Positions 1 to 8,927 are shown, counted from the stretch's first letter. The stretch is DNA of 64,000 nucleotides from E44-bin89 sp034409565 (GCA_034409565.1 DAOUMS010000022.1:62001-126000); one strand, 5' to 3'. Program-made: numbers and translations. Notes: generated by a model not told the origin, from the sequence alone.

Positions 1-1446
1 TCACTGGTCGCCGTTGTTTTAATCGTCATCCCCAACCAGCGACCCAACGTGCGTGAGTCCTGGACGATTCTGGCGGCGCTGGCAAAATTTGCCCTGGTGG
101 CGTCAATGCTGCCCCTGGTTCTCCAGGGGAAGTCCCCGGCGATAACTCTCTTTGCCATTTCGCCCGGAATATCGCTGGCGCTGAGAGTGGACACGCTGGG
201 CATTATTTTCGGCCTCTCCGCTTCCTTCCTCTGGATACTGACTTCTTTCTTCTCCATAGGTTACGTGCGGGGTATTCCGGAACACAAGCAGACACGCTAC
301 TTCGCCAGCTTTGCCATCTGCCTTTCCGCGACCATGGGCATCGCCTTTGCCGCCAATCTACTAACGCTGGTAATCTTCTACGAGATTCTGACCATCGCCA
401 CCTATCCCCTTGTCCTGCACCGGGAGACGCCGGAGGCCATCTTTGGCGGCCGCAAGTATCTGGTCTACCTGCTGACCGGCGGTGTCTTCCTCCTCTTCGC
501 CCTTGGTTTTACCTATCAGTTGAGCGGTACGGTCGATTTCCAGGCCGGTGGCATCCTGCCGGCACAGGTGGCCAAGAGCAGTGTCATCCTGCTGTTTACC
601 CTTTTCCTGCTCAGTTTCGGCGTGAAATCGGCCATTATGCCCATGCACAGCTGGCTGCCGACGGCCATGGTGGCACCAACGCCGGTGAGCGCACTGCTCC
701 ATGCCGTGGCCGTGGTCAAGGCCGGGGTCTTCGGTTTTGCCAGGGCCATTGGCTTTGTCATCGGGCCGTCAATGCTGCATGATAGCGGCGCAGCGGGTTT
801 TCTGGCCGCGCTTACCGCCGCCACCATACTGGTGGCCTCACTCATTGCCCTGCGCCAGGACAATCTGAAAGCACGCCTGGCCTATTCTACCGTGGGCCAT
901 CTGTCCTATATTGTGCTGGGGCTAGCCCTGTTTTCGCCGGCAGCCTGGACCGGCGCCTTGCTCCACATCGTCAACCACGCCATGATGAAAATCACCCTCT
1001 TTTTCTGCACCGGGGCCATCCACGTTAGGACCCACTGCGACAGCGTCAGCCAACTCAACGGCATTGGCCGACAGATGCCAGTTACCATGGCTGCCTTCGC
1101 CGTCGCGTCAATAGGGCTGGCCGGCATTCCGCCGGTGAATGGGTTCATCAGCAAATGGTACCTGGTGCAGGGTTCGTATGACGTGGGGCAACTGGTCTTT
1201 GTGGTCACCTTCCTGCTCAGCGGCCTGCTCAATGCCGGCTATCTCCTCAGCATCGTGGTGCGCGCCTTTTTCGCCCCCTCGGATAAGTTCACCAGGTTTG
1301 GCGAGGCGTCACCACTGATGGTGGTACCACTGACGCTCACCGCCGTGCTTTCCCTGCTGCTGGGGATTTTCCCTGACCGTGTCCCATATTTCTTCCAGCT
1401 TGCTTCCAGTGTGGCGCAAAGCGTTCTCGGGGGAGGTGGCCTGTGA
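1..1446 (+). CDS. Mrp/NuoM-like proton-conducting antiporter subunit (5' end outside window)
   Basis: This is a multi-spanning membrane protein of the proton-antiporter family (NuoL/M/N, MrpA/D), which moves H+ or Na+ through a membrane arm. The reading frame is open from base 1 and the residues before the first in-window start (GTG at 49) are hydrophobic and family-like, so the true start lies upstream of the window. The Proton_antipo_M core is clear: a HSWLPTAMVAPTPVSALLH stretch (bases about 650-710), then KAGVFGFAR, then NLKARLAYSTVGHLSYI and HAMMKITLFF. These carry the Lys and His residues typical of the channel. The stop overlaps the start of the next gene by 4 bp, so translation is probably coupled. 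Whether the complex is a Mrp antiporter or the arm of a hydrogenase or oxidoreductase depends on genes upstream of the window. Confidence 0.85.
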   Translation, partial: SLVAVVLIVIPNQRPNVRESWTILAALAKFALVASMLPLVLQGKSPAITLFAISPGISLALRVDTLGIIFGLSASFLWILTSFFSIGYVRGIPEHKQTRYFASFAICLSATMGIAFAANLLTLVIFYEILTIATYPLVLHRETPEAIFGGRKYLVYLLTGGVFLLFALGFTYQLSGTVDFQAGGILPAQVAKSSVILLFTLFLLSFGVKSAIMPMHSWLPTAMVAPTPVSALLHAVAVVKAGVFGFARAIGFVIGPSMLHDSGAAGFLAALTAATILVASLIALRQDNLKARLAYSTVGHLSYIVLGLALFSPAAWTGALLHIVNHAMMKITLFFCTGAIHVRTHCDSVSQLNGIGRQMPVTMAAFAVASIGLAGIPPVNGFISKWYLVQGSYDVGQLVFVVTFLLSGLLNAGYLLSIVVRAFFAPSDKFTRFGEASPLMVVPLTLTAVLSLLLGIFPDRVPYFFQLASSVAQSVLGGGGL

Positions 1447-1676
1447 GAAAGTGGCTGATTATCACCGTTGCCGTACTGATTGTCGCCATAATACTTGATG
1501 TTCTGGTAGTGAGCGGGCACGTGCATTTTGTTTTCCCGTGGTCGCACATACCCGCTTTCTTCTCCATCTTCGGCTTCATCGGCTGCCTGGCCATAATTTT
1601 CGGCGCCAAGCTGCTCGGCCACTACTGGCTGCAAAAAGACGAGGACTATTACGATAAAGATGATGAGCATGAGTAA
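1443..1676 (+). CDS. small membrane protein of the antiporter operon
   Basis: A 77-residue protein with a GTG start that overlaps the previous stop (GTGA). It has two hydrophobic stretches, about residues 4-25 and 34-60, and a very acidic C-terminal tail rich in D and E. It is embedded between two antiporter-subunit genes and overlaps both, so it is very probably an accessory subunit of the same membrane complex. I do not recognise a named family. It could be compared with the short MrpC/F/G-type subunits, but I see no sequence match strong enough to say so. Confidence 0.65.
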   Translation: MRKWLIITVAVLIVAIILDVLVVSGHVHFVFPWSHIPAFFSIFGFIGCLAIIFGAKLLGHYWLQKDEDYYDKDDEHE

Positions 1677-3420
1677 TTTCCCACTGGCGATAATATACAT
1701 AATCGGGGCGATACTGCTGCCGATCCTGCCGCGACAGGTGCGTTCCATTTTCTATCTGATAGTATCCGCCACCGCGTTCGTTTTCCTGGTCAACCTGGAA
1801 GCGGGCGCCAGCCTTGGCTTCCACTTTCTCAACTATGACCTGATGGTCTGCCGGGTGGACCGTCTGAGCCTAGCCTTCGGATACGTCTTCGTCATCATGG
1901 GATTCATCGGCGGCGTTTATGGCTACCATGTGAAGGACTCCCTGCAACAGGTGTCGGCGCTGCTCTACGTGGGGAGTTCGCTGGGGGTGGTCCTAGCCGG
2001 CGACCTGTTCACGCTCATCTTCTTCTGGGAAATCATGGCCATCTCCTCGCTGTTCCTAATCTGGGCCAGACGGACGCGGGATGCCAGAAAAGCAGGTTTC
2101 CGCTACCTGTTGGTGCACGCCTTCGGCGGCAGCGCCCTCATGGCCGGTATCCTCCTGCATTTACAACAGACCGGCTCTCTGCTGTTCACCCACTTTGATG
2201 GCGGGGCGGCCTCTTACCTGATTCTTCTCTCGTTCGCGCTCAATGCGGCGGTACCGCCGCTGAACGGCTGGCTGCCTGATGCCTATCCGGAGGGGACGGT
2301 TACCGGCAGCGTTTTCCTCAGCGCCTTCACCACCAAGGTGGCCGTCTACGCCCTCGCCCGCGGTTTTGCCGGGCTGGAACTGCTCATGTGGTCGGGCGCC
2401 ATCATGGCCGTCTATGGTGTGGTCTTCGCCTTCCTGGCCAACGATGGCCGACGGCTCCTCTCCTACCATATCATCAGCCAAGTCGGCTACATGGTCTGCG
2501 GGGTGGGCATTGGCACTCAGATGGCGGTGAACGGTGCCACCGCCCATGCCTTCGCCCACATTCTCTATAAAGGCCTGTTGTTTATGGGCATGGGCACCGT
2601 CCTCTATGCCACCGGCCGCAACAAGATGACCGAGTTGGGCGGTCTGTTCAGGAAAATGTGGCTCACCCTGCTCTTTTTCATGGTCGGCGCCTTTTCCATA
2701 TCCGGCGTCCCGCTTCTCAGTGGCTTCGTCAGCAAATCGATGGTAATATACGGCGCCGAAATGGAACACCTTGGCACTGTGGTACTCCTGCTCAACCTGG
2801 CCTCCATCGGCACTTTCCTCTCCATAGGTCTGAAGCTGCCGTATTTCACCTGGTTCAGCACCGACCGCAACCTTGAACCGAAGCCGGTGCCGCCGGGAAT
2901 GTACATTGGGATGGGGCTGACCTCGGCAATCTGCATCGCCATCGGCGTTTATCCGGCGCTGCTCTACAATCTATTGCCCTTCGAGGTGGATTACCACCCC
3001 TATACCGCCTCACATTTAATCGAATCAATGCAGCTGCTCATATTCACCGGACTCGCTTTCTGGCTGGTGATGAAAAAACTCCATGCCGAGGCGACGATTA
3101 CGCTGGACACGGACTGGTTCTACCGGCGGCCTTCGCGGCTCGCGTTTAACGTCTTCAGCGTGTCCATCTGCGAGTTCTTCGGTGCCCTGGAGCGCCTCTC
3201 ACTCCGCTTTGTCCGCTATCTGGTCAGGGTTGGGGGCAATCCCGCCGGTTATCTGGTCGAGGCATCGAGGAATACCGGTCATATTCTGCTGCGTACGGAG
3301 AAGCCGTCTCCGGAACCACCGACATTCAGTCCTGACCGCTACCGGATACCGCTGGGGTTCATGGTGCTGGTAGTGCTTCTCGTCCTTATCGTGATACTTG
3401 CCTGGGACTTCCTGTTTTGA
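1660..3420 (+). CDS. Na+/H+ antiporter subunit D-like (MrpD/NuoL-M family)
   Basis: A 586-residue polytopic membrane protein of the Mrp/Nuo proton-antiporter family. It starts inside the end of the 77-residue gene (17-bp overlap). Family blocks are visible in order: an FFWEIMAISS segment around residue 120, PPLNGWLPDAYPEGT followed by FTTKVAVYALARG in the middle, RRLLSYHIISQVGYM, then HAFAHILYKGLLFMGMG. The length exceeds a minimal MrpD (about 490-500). The C-terminal extension carries an LDTDWFYRR motif, amphipathic helices and a last membrane helix, as in the long D-type subunits of some anaerobes. It probably couples ion translocation to the same complex as the two upstream genes. It ends a plus-strand operon and faces a convergent exchanger gene. 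Confidence 0.82.
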   Translation: MMSMSNFPLAIIYIIGAILLPILPRQVRSIFYLIVSATAFVFLVNLEAGASLGFHFLNYDLMVCRVDRLSLAFGYVFVIMGFIGGVYGYHVKDSLQQVSALLYVGSSLGVVLAGDLFTLIFFWEIMAISSLFLIWARRTRDARKAGFRYLLVHAFGGSALMAGILLHLQQTGSLLFTHFDGGAASYLILLSFALNAAVPPLNGWLPDAYPEGTVTGSVFLSAFTTKVAVYALARGFAGLELLMWSGAIMAVYGVVFAFLANDGRRLLSYHIISQVGYMVCGVGIGTQMAVNGATAHAFAHILYKGLLFMGMGTVLYATGRNKMTELGGLFRKMWLTLLFFMVGAFSISGVPLLSGFVSKSMVIYGAEMEHLGTVVLLLNLASIGTFLSIGLKLPYFTWFSTDRNLEPKPVPPGMYIGMGLTSAICIAIGVYPALLYNLLPFEVDYHPYTASHLIESMQLLIFTGLAFWLVMKKLHAEATITLDTDWFYRRPSRLAFNVFSVSICEFFGALERLSLRFVRYLVRVGGNPAGYLVEASRNTGHILLRTEKPSPEPPTFSPDRYRIPLGFMVLVVLLVLIVILAWDFLF

Positions 3421-3455
3421 CGGCCGGTATTAAGCCAAGGCGGTACAGCACTAAT

Positions 3456-4445
3456 CTACCCGGCCATCTTAAAGGTGTAGTAAGCACCGATAATGAAGAG
3501 CAAAATCAGGGTTATATTCCACCAGCTGAAGCGGAAGAAACGCTGGTGCCGCTGGCCCAGCCCGATGATGAACACGATGGTCATGAGCACCACGGTGACG
3601 GCGGTAACGAGGTGAGCCTCGGAGACCGCGGCCAGTATGGGCCCTCTGGTGTAGAGCAGGTCATCGAGGGGAATGATGGTCAGATTGAACAGGTTGCTGC
3701 CAATCAGGTTGGCCACCGCCAGGTCATTGGCACCGATTCTCATGGCGGCAAAGGAAACGGTTATTTCCGGCAGGGTAGTGGTAAAGGCGAGGAAAAGGCT
3801 GCCCACAAAGCTCTGCCCCCATCCGTAGACCGAGGAGATTTCATCACCGATAAAGGCGAGCCAGATACCGGCGCCGATGATGAAGGCGGCTGATATTGAG
3901 AAATAGAGATAGGTGTGCCGTAGAGACTTGTCAGCATACTCAAACTCCGTCTCTTTAATAGACGGGTGGCGCGTCTCGTAACGGTATAAAATGCGGGCGA
4001 AAACTAAGTACAGCAGAACAATGAAAGGCGTATACCAGCCAATCCAGCCGATGTCCATGATATGTAACCTGTGGCTTACCATTATGAAGCCGGCAACAAA
4101 GAGAACCATTATCAGGCTGAATATGCCGGTCAGACGATGGGTCCTGCCCACGACAGATAAAAGGGAGCGGTTACGATGAACCAGGTCGAGAAGGGCCAGA
4201 TTGAACAGGTTGAACATATTGGCACCGAGAATATTGCCGATGGTCAGGCCGGGTGCACCGACCAGGGTCACCGCGCTTACGCCGTTGAAAAGCTCGGGCA
4301 GCGAGGTCAGCATGGCAATGAGGACAAGGCCTATCCAGATACCACCGAGGCCGGTTTTCTCCGCAATGATGTCACCATATCGAGCCACTTTTCTACCCGC
4401 GATGAAAATGACCACAACGCAGACGATAAATTTAATCCAGACCAA
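3456..4445 (-). CDS. Na+/Ca2+ exchanger family cation antiporter
   Basis: A 329-residue inner-membrane antiporter of the CaCA family (YrbG-like), exchanging Na+ or H+ for Ca2+ or another cation. Two inverted halves are visible, each with its alpha repeat: TSLPELFNGVSA plus GNILGANMFNLFNL in the first half, and TTLPEITVSFAA plus ANLIGSNLFNLTIIPLDD in the second. Both retain the ion-binding Glu after Pro. About ten hydrophobic segments are present. The start is TTG, preceded by a GGAGA ribosome-binding site. It is convergent with the antiporter operon, only 35 bp separating the stops, and no clear terminator hairpin is visible in that gap. Confidence 0.85.
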   Translation of the reverse strand: MVWIKFIVCVVVIFIAGRKVARYGDIIAEKTGLGGIWIGLVLIAMLTSLPELFNGVSAVTLVGAPGLTIGNILGANMFNLFNLALLDLVHRNRSLLSVVGRTHRLTGIFSLIMVLFVAGFIMVSHRLHIMDIGWIGWYTPFIVLLYLVFARILYRYETRHPSIKETEFEYADKSLRHTYLYFSISAAFIIGAGIWLAFIGDEISSVYGWGQSFVGSLFLAFTTTLPEITVSFAAMRIGANDLAVANLIGSNLFNLTIIPLDDLLYTRGPILAAVSEAHLVTAVTVVLMTIVFIIGLGQRHQRFFRFSWWNITLILLFIIGAYYTFKMAG

Positions 4446-4629
4446 TCAATGTCTCCTTTGCCTATTCCACTTTATTGACCGTGAGGCTAAATGTCAATAC
4501 TTGCGTTATTGAGCCATGATGGTTATAATAGGTCGGTCTCTGGAGCAGGCAATATTGATGATTCTTGATTGGAAGCTGCTGGCAGCAGTAATGTTCAAGT
4601 CAACCCCTTTGCATGATACGTTTCTTCCC

Positions 4630-4659
4630 TTGCCCGTCAATTACCCTCAGGGATATAAT
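4630..4659 (+). promoter_or_regulatory. sigma70-type promoter of tRNA-Arg(CCG) and por genes
   Basis: TTGCCC at 4630-4635, an 18-bp spacer, then a perfect TATAAT at 4654-4659. The mature tRNA 5' end is 8 bp downstream, so transcription starts at or next to the tRNA. No other convincing promoter is seen between the tRNA and the first por gene. Confidence 0.75.
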
Positions 4660-4666
4660 GGTCGTA

Positions 4667-4739
4667 GCCCCTGTAGCTCAGGTGGACAGAGCACCAGCCT
4701 CCGGAGCTGGGCGCGGGCGTTCAAGTCGCCCCAGGGGCG
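4667..4739 (+). tRNA. tRNA-Arg (anticodon CCG)
   Basis: A full cloverleaf folds. The acceptor stem is GCCCCTG (4667-4673) with CAGGGGC (4732-4738). The D arm is GCTC/GAGC. The anticodon stem is CCAGC/GCTGG, with loop CTCCGGA placing anticodon CCG at 4701-4703. The T arm is GGGCG-TTCAAGT-CGCCC. The discriminator is G at 4739 and CCA is not encoded. It reads the Arg codon CGG. Confidence 0.95.
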
Positions 4740-4763
4740 CTTTAATGCAGTCAGGAGAGTGCT

Positions 4764-5330
4764 ATGACAAAAAACAAACTCACAGAAATCAGGTGGCATG
4801 GTCGCGGAGGCCAGGGGGCAGTCACTTCCGCGGAACTGGTTGCCCAGGCGGCCATCAGCGAGGGCAAGTATGCCCAGGCATTCCCCAGCTTCACCCCGGA
4901 AAGGAGAGGGGCCCCAGTTCTGGCCTTCAACCGCATCAATCCTGACAAACCTATTCGGACCCGGGCGGAGGTGGAACAGCCCGATGTGGTCCTGATTATG
5001 GACCCCAGCCTTTTATCTATTCTGGATGCAACTGCCGGGCTGAAAGAGGGAGGCACGGTCATCATCAATACCAAGAAGTCTGCGGAGCAGGTGAGAAAGG
5101 AACTTGGTATCAAAGCCAGGCTGGCCCTCGTGGACGCCGATAAAATCGCTCTGGAAACAATGGGTGTTAATATCGTCAATACCACCATGATTGGTGCCAT
5201 GATAAAAGCGACTGGCGTTATTTCCACGGAATCGGTAAAAGAACCCCTGGAGAAACGCTTTGGACGCCTGGCAGAGCGCAATATCAAGGCTATGGAAAGA
5301 GCCGTTAAAGAAACGAAAATAGGAGAGTAG
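4764..5330 (+). CDS. porC: pyruvate:ferredoxin oxidoreductase gamma subunit
   Basis: This is the gamma subunit of a four-subunit 2-oxoacid:ferredoxin oxidoreductase, which decarboxylates pyruvate to acetyl-CoA (or runs in reverse) with ferredoxin as electron carrier. The 188 residues are the usual length. The diagnostic GRGGQGAVTSAELVAQAA block is near the N-terminus (residues about 13-30), followed by FPSFTPERRGAPVLAF. It starts the gamma-delta-alpha-beta order typical of archaeal and Thermotoga-type enzymes. It lies 24 bp after tRNA-Arg(CCG), with an AGGAG site ahead of the ATG. Confidence 0.92.
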   Translation: MTKNKLTEIRWHGRGGQGAVTSAELVAQAAISEGKYAQAFPSFTPERRGAPVLAFNRINPDKPIRTRAEVEQPDVVLIMDPSLLSILDATAGLKEGGTVIINTKKSAEQVRKELGIKARLALVDADKIALETMGVNIVNTTMIGAMIKATGVISTESVKEPLEKRFGRLAERNIKAMERAVKETKIGE

Positions 5331-5336
5331 CGGGAA

Positions 5337-5654
5337 ATGGCCAAAGCAAAAACGACAGAAAAACCGAGAGCTAAAGGCGAGCTGGGCTGGCGAGAAATAG
5401 AACTCGGCTGTATCATCACTGAGCCGGGCAACTCCGATGAAACCCGAACCGGCGACTGGAAGTCGCGCCGACCCGTGGTCGATTTTAAGAAGTGCAACAA
5501 ATGCACCCTCTGTTATTTTTACTGTCCTGAGGGGTGCATCGCCAAGAACGCAGAAGGGTATTTTGAAGCCGATTTATTCTACTGTAAAGGCTGTGGGATT
5601 TGCACTACGGAATGTCCAAAGGAGGCAATCACCATGGTCGAGGAGGAGAAATAA
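5337..5654 (+). CDS. porD: pyruvate:ferredoxin oxidoreductase delta subunit (2x[4Fe-4S])
   Basis: A 105-residue ferredoxin-like subunit. It has two CxxCxxCxxxCP clusters, with cysteines at residues 53/56/59/63 and 83/86/89/93, each ligating a [4Fe-4S] centre that passes electrons from the TPP subunit to external ferredoxin. The N-terminal GELGWREIELGCIITEPGNS stretch is typical of PorD. It begins 6 bp after porC, and its TAA stop overlaps the next ATG by one base (TAATG). Confidence 0.93.
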   Translation: MAKAKTTEKPRAKGELGWREIELGCIITEPGNSDETRTGDWKSRRPVVDFKKCNKCTLCYFYCPEGCIAKNAEGYFEADLFYCKGCGICTTECPKEAITMVEEEK

Positions 5655-6829
5655 TGGCAAAGCGGGAAGGCCTGGAAGTATCGATTGCCGTTGGCGATGC
5701 CGCCATGCTGTCCGATGTTGACGTCGTGTCTGCTTACCCGATAACCCCCCAGACGCATATCGTCGAGCACCTGGCGGAGCTGGTGGCCAACGGTGAGCTT
5801 AAAGCATCCTATATTCCGGTGGAATCGGAGCACTCGGCAATGAGCGCCTGTCTCGGCTCTTCTGCCGTAGGCGCCAGAACTTTCACCGCCACCGCCGCCC
5901 AGGGGCTGGAACTGATGCACGAGGTGCTCTATGTCGCCTCGTCAATGCGGTTCCCCATAGTCATGGCGGTAGCCAACCGCGCCCTCTCCGCACCCATAAG
6001 TATCTGGGGCGACCACTCCGATGCCATGGCGGTCCGGGACACCGGCTGGATCCAGATATTCGTGGAAAACGGGCAGGAAGCGGTGGATAATGTCATCTGT
6101 GGTTTCCGCATTGGTGAGGATAAAAGGGTACTGCTGCCGGTAATGATTCACCTTGACGGGTTCCAGCTGACCCATGTTATAGAACCAATCGAGCTTCCAG
6201 ATAAAAAGGATGTTGACCGGTTCCTGCCACCTTTCAAGTATCCACTGCCGCTTGACCCGGAGAAGCCGGTTACCATGGGCGCGCTGGGCTCGCCCTTCAT
6301 CTATACCGAGGTCAAATGGGCACAGGAGATAAACCTGGAAAAATCCAAAGAGGTAATCCTGGAAGTCTGGCAGGAATTTGGCAAGGTTTTCGGCCGCAGC
6401 TACTCGCCGGTGGAAAAGTACCAGACCGATGGCGCCAAGACCCTGCTGATGACGATGGGCAGCTACAGCGAAACGGCCATGGAAGCCGTGGACAAGATGC
6501 GAGGTGATGGCAAGAAGGTGGGATTGCTCAAGCTCCGCCTGTGGCGCCCGTTCCCATACGAGGAGCTCCGCCAGGCGGTGAAGGACGCTGAAGTGCTTAT
6601 CGTGCTGGACAGGGCCATTTCCTTCGGTGGGCCGGGTGGTCCGGTCTGCTCCGAGATAAAAGCCGCCCTGTACGCCGAAGAGAAAAAACCGAAGGTGGTT
6701 GGCTTCGTGGGTGGTCTGGGTGGCAGGGATATATCCATGTCCGGCTTCGAGGAAATGATAAACCGAGGCATTGAAATCGCCCGGACGGGAAGCAAGCGAG
6801 AATTTGAAATCTATGGAGTGAGGGAATAG
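5654..6829 (+). CDS. porA: pyruvate:ferredoxin oxidoreductase alpha subunit
   Basis: The alpha subunit of PorCDAB, 391 residues. The start is the ATG at 5654 and not an in-frame ATG at 5600, because the latter lies inside porD. The chosen start overlaps the porD stop by one base and has GAGGAG upstream. Pyruvate-type landmarks include AYPITPQTHIVEHL, VESEHSAMSACLGSSAVGARTFTATAAQGL, and an SDAMAVRDTGWIQ segment that points to pyruvate over 2-oxoglutarate. Specificity is inferred from motifs only. Confidence 0.92.
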   Translation: MAKREGLEVSIAVGDAAMLSDVDVVSAYPITPQTHIVEHLAELVANGELKASYIPVESEHSAMSACLGSSAVGARTFTATAAQGLELMHEVLYVASSMRFPIVMAVANRALSAPISIWGDHSDAMAVRDTGWIQIFVENGQEAVDNVICGFRIGEDKRVLLPVMIHLDGFQLTHVIEPIELPDKKDVDRFLPPFKYPLPLDPEKPVTMGALGSPFIYTEVKWAQEINLEKSKEVILEVWQEFGKVFGRSYSPVEKYQTDGAKTLLMTMGSYSETAMEAVDKMRGDGKKVGLLKLRLWRPFPYEELRQAVKDAEVLIVLDRAISFGGPGGPVCSEIKAALYAEEKKPKVVGFVGGLGGRDISMSGFEEMINRGIEIARTGSKREFEIYGVRE

Positions 6830-6831
6830 CG

Positions 6832-7776
6832 ATGGCAACAGCAGTGCATGGACCCGGAAAAATTACTGAGTTGGAGCCCTTTGCCCCCGGCCACCGCGCC
6901 TGCAGTGGCTGTGGTGAGGCGCTGGCGGTAAGGCTGGCGGCCAAAGCAATTGGCAATAACGCCATTATCGTGAACGCGACCGGCTGCATGGAGGTAGTGG
7001 CCTCGCCGTTCCCTTATACCTCCTGGCGCACCCCCTGGATTCATACCCTGTTTGAAAACGCCGCCGCAGTAGTCTCGGGCGCCGAAGCCGGTCGGAAGGC
7101 CCTGGAGAAAAAGGGTAAAAAAACGGAAGGCAACATTAAATTCGTGGCGTTGGCCGGCGATGGTGGCACCAGCGATATTGGCGTGCAGGCCCTTTCCGGG
7201 GCTCTGGAAAGGGGACATGATTTCGTTTACATCTGCCTGGATAATGAAGCCTACATGAATACCGGCATCCAGAGGTCTTCAGCCACTCCATATGGAGCCT
7301 CAACGACCACTTCCCCGGCGGGTAAAGAAAGCCTGGGACAGTTAACTTGGAAGAAGAATATGCCGGCGATTGCGGTCGCCCATGACATACCATATGTAGC
7401 TACGGCCTGCCCCAGCTACCACCGCGACCTGATGAGAAAGGTCACCAAGGCGGTCGAGACCCCCGGTCCAGCCTATTTACACATTTTATCTCCCTGCCCA
7501 ACCGGCTGGCGATGTGCCACCGATGATTCCATCAAAGTGGGCCGGCTGGCGGTGCGGACGGGTATCTTCCCTCTGTACGAGGTGGAAAACGGAAAATACA
7601 AGATAAGTTTGAGCCTGACCAAGCTGGAACCGGTGGAAAGCTACCTCAAAACACAGGGCAGGTTCCACCACCTGACGGAAGGTACCATCAAAGAAATACA
7701 GGCAAGAGTAACCAGGGAATACAACAAGCTGGTGGAACTGGCCGGTAAGTCAGGCGGGGAAACTTCCTCAGAATAA
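6832..7776 (+). CDS. porB: pyruvate:ferredoxin oxidoreductase beta subunit (TPP-binding)
   Basis: The 314-residue thiamine-diphosphate subunit of PorCDAB. The iron-sulfur ligands are visible as CSGCGEA (C24, C27), with a further Cys in NATGCME (about residue 52). The TPP motif runs from AGDGGTSDIGVQALSGAL to LDNEAYMNTG. It also has the conserved GIQRSSATPYGA segment. It starts 2 bp after porA and closes the operon. A tRNA-Pro follows about 24 bp later. Confidence 0.93.
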   Translation: MATAVHGPGKITELEPFAPGHRACSGCGEALAVRLAAKAIGNNAIIVNATGCMEVVASPFPYTSWRTPWIHTLFENAAAVVSGAEAGRKALEKKGKKTEGNIKFVALAGDGGTSDIGVQALSGALERGHDFVYICLDNEAYMNTGIQRSSATPYGASTTTSPAGKESLGQLTWKKNMPAIAVAHDIPYVATACPSYHRDLMRKVTKAVETPGPAYLHILSPCPTGWRCATDDSIKVGRLAVRTGIFPLYEVENGKYKISLSLTKLEPVESYLKTQGRFHHLTEGTIKEIQARVTREYNKLVELAGKSGGETSSE

Positions 7777-7799
7777 AAACTATGGTAATATGGTAGTGG

Positions 7800-7877
7800 C
7801 GGGGTGTGGCGCAGTCCGGTTAGCGCGCATGGTTTGGGACCATGAGGTCGGTGGTTCAAATCCACTCACCCCGACCA
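7800..7877 (+). tRNA. tRNA-Pro (anticodon TGG)
   Basis: Acceptor CGGGGTG (7800-7806) pairs with CACCCCG (7867-7873). The anticodon stem is CATGG/CCATG with loop TTTGGGA, giving TGG at 7835-7837. The T arm is GGTGG-TTCAAAT-CCACT-like. Discriminator A at 7874 is followed by an encoded CCA (7875-7877). Confidence 0.95.
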
Positions 7878-7889
7878 TTTCCCGATGAC

Positions 7890-8798
7890 TTAGAGCACGA
7901 CGTTCAATAACGCCGGCAGCACATAGCAGCGGGCCGGCAGTCCACCGAGCAATTCACCATCAGCCTGTAGAGAGACCGGAGCGTCCGAGCTCATCTCTAT
8001 CTCCCTGGCCTTCTTCAACGTCACCTTGGGATGCGTCAGGTGAGTCCCCCGGTACACCCTCGGCAGTGACCAGAGCAGGTCAGGCTTGCTCAGGTCGCCA
8101 ATAATGAGCACATCAAGAAGACCATCGGAAAGGTCGGCCTCGGGTGCGGCAAACATGCCACCACCGCCATATTTGCCATTGTTCAAAAGTACCGTACACA
8201 CCTTCTGTTCGATTGCTTTGCCATCAACAAGCAGGGTTACCGCCTTGTTTTTATAGAACAGCAGGGTAGAGAGCAGTCCGGCAAGATAGGCAGCGGTGGC
8301 ATTCAACGCCTTGTATTTCGACGACGTCGTCCTCACAATTTCAGCGTCAAAGCCCAGGCCGGCAAAATTGACAAACAACCGTCTCTCTGTCACCCCGCCA
8401 TTGAGGTATTCCATAACGCCCACATCCACGGTCTTTTTTTGCGGGTCTCGCAGGCACTGGCATGCTTCAAGGTGCGCTCTGGGTATCCCGACGCTGCGGA
8501 TATAATCGCCGCCGGTACCGGTGCCAATAATGCCAAGCATGATTTCCGCGATGCTGCCGGTATCGTAAAGGCCATTAACCACCTCATTGATGGTGCCGTC
8601 GCCGCCCACGGAAACTACCAGCTCATAGCCCTTGGCCACCGCATCTCTGGCCAGTTCTCTGGCATGACCCCGTGCTTCGGTAATATCGTACTCAAAGCGC
8701 AGGTCAAGGCTCTGCAGCCGGGCCAGAATATGGGGCCATTTGCGGGCGGTTTTACCAGCACCGGCCGCCGGGTTGACAATCAGTCGAGCGTAGGTCAA
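7890..8798 (-). CDS. diacylglycerol/sphingosine-kinase-type lipid kinase (YegS/BmrU family)
   Basis: A 302-residue soluble kinase expected to phosphorylate diacylglycerol or a related lipid using ATP. The N-terminus shows the family VNPAAGAGKT motif (residues 8-17), and the nucleotide-binding GGDGT is at residues 65-69, followed by NEVVNGL. A C-terminal beta-rich domain includes the NNGKYGGGGMFAAPEADLSDGLLDV block that is strongly conserved in this family. It is transcribed convergently towards tRNA-Pro and divergently from hisF. The exact lipid substrate cannot be told. Confidence 0.85.
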   Translation of the reverse strand: MTYARLIVNPAAGAGKTARKWPHILARLQSLDLRFEYDITEARGHARELARDAVAKGYELVVSVGGDGTINEVVNGLYDTGSIAEIMLGIIGTGTGGDYIRSVGIPRAHLEACQCLRDPQKKTVDVGVMEYLNGGVTERRLFVNFAGLGFDAEIVRTTSSKYKALNATAAYLAGLLSTLLFYKNKAVTLLVDGKAIEQKVCTVLLNNGKYGGGGMFAAPEADLSDGLLDVLIIGDLSKPDLLWSLPRVYRGTHLTHPKVTLKKAREIEMSSDAPVSLQADGELLGGLPARCYVLPALLNVVL

Positions 8799-8898
8799 AG
8801 TTTTTACCTCAAGATAGACGTTATTATTTTAATACCACTAACAGTATAGCACATGGCTGATAACGTGCAGTGTATTTAACATAATGTTAGGATGTTTG

Positions 8899-8927
8899 TT
8901 GACAGCCAATTTGGGGAGTGCTAAAAT
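8899..8927 (+). promoter_or_regulatory. sigma70-type promoter upstream of hisF
   Basis: A perfect TTGACA at 8899-8904, a 17-bp spacer, and TAAAAT at 8922-8927. It lies about 55 bp before the hisF ATG, in the divergent gap between the lipid kinase gene and hisF. Confidence 0.75.

Noticed and set aside
5600..5653. N-terminal extension of porA from ATG 5600
   Set aside because: It lies wholly inside porD, encodes non-family sequence, and the ATG at 5654 has a good ribosome site and one-base overlap with the porD stop.
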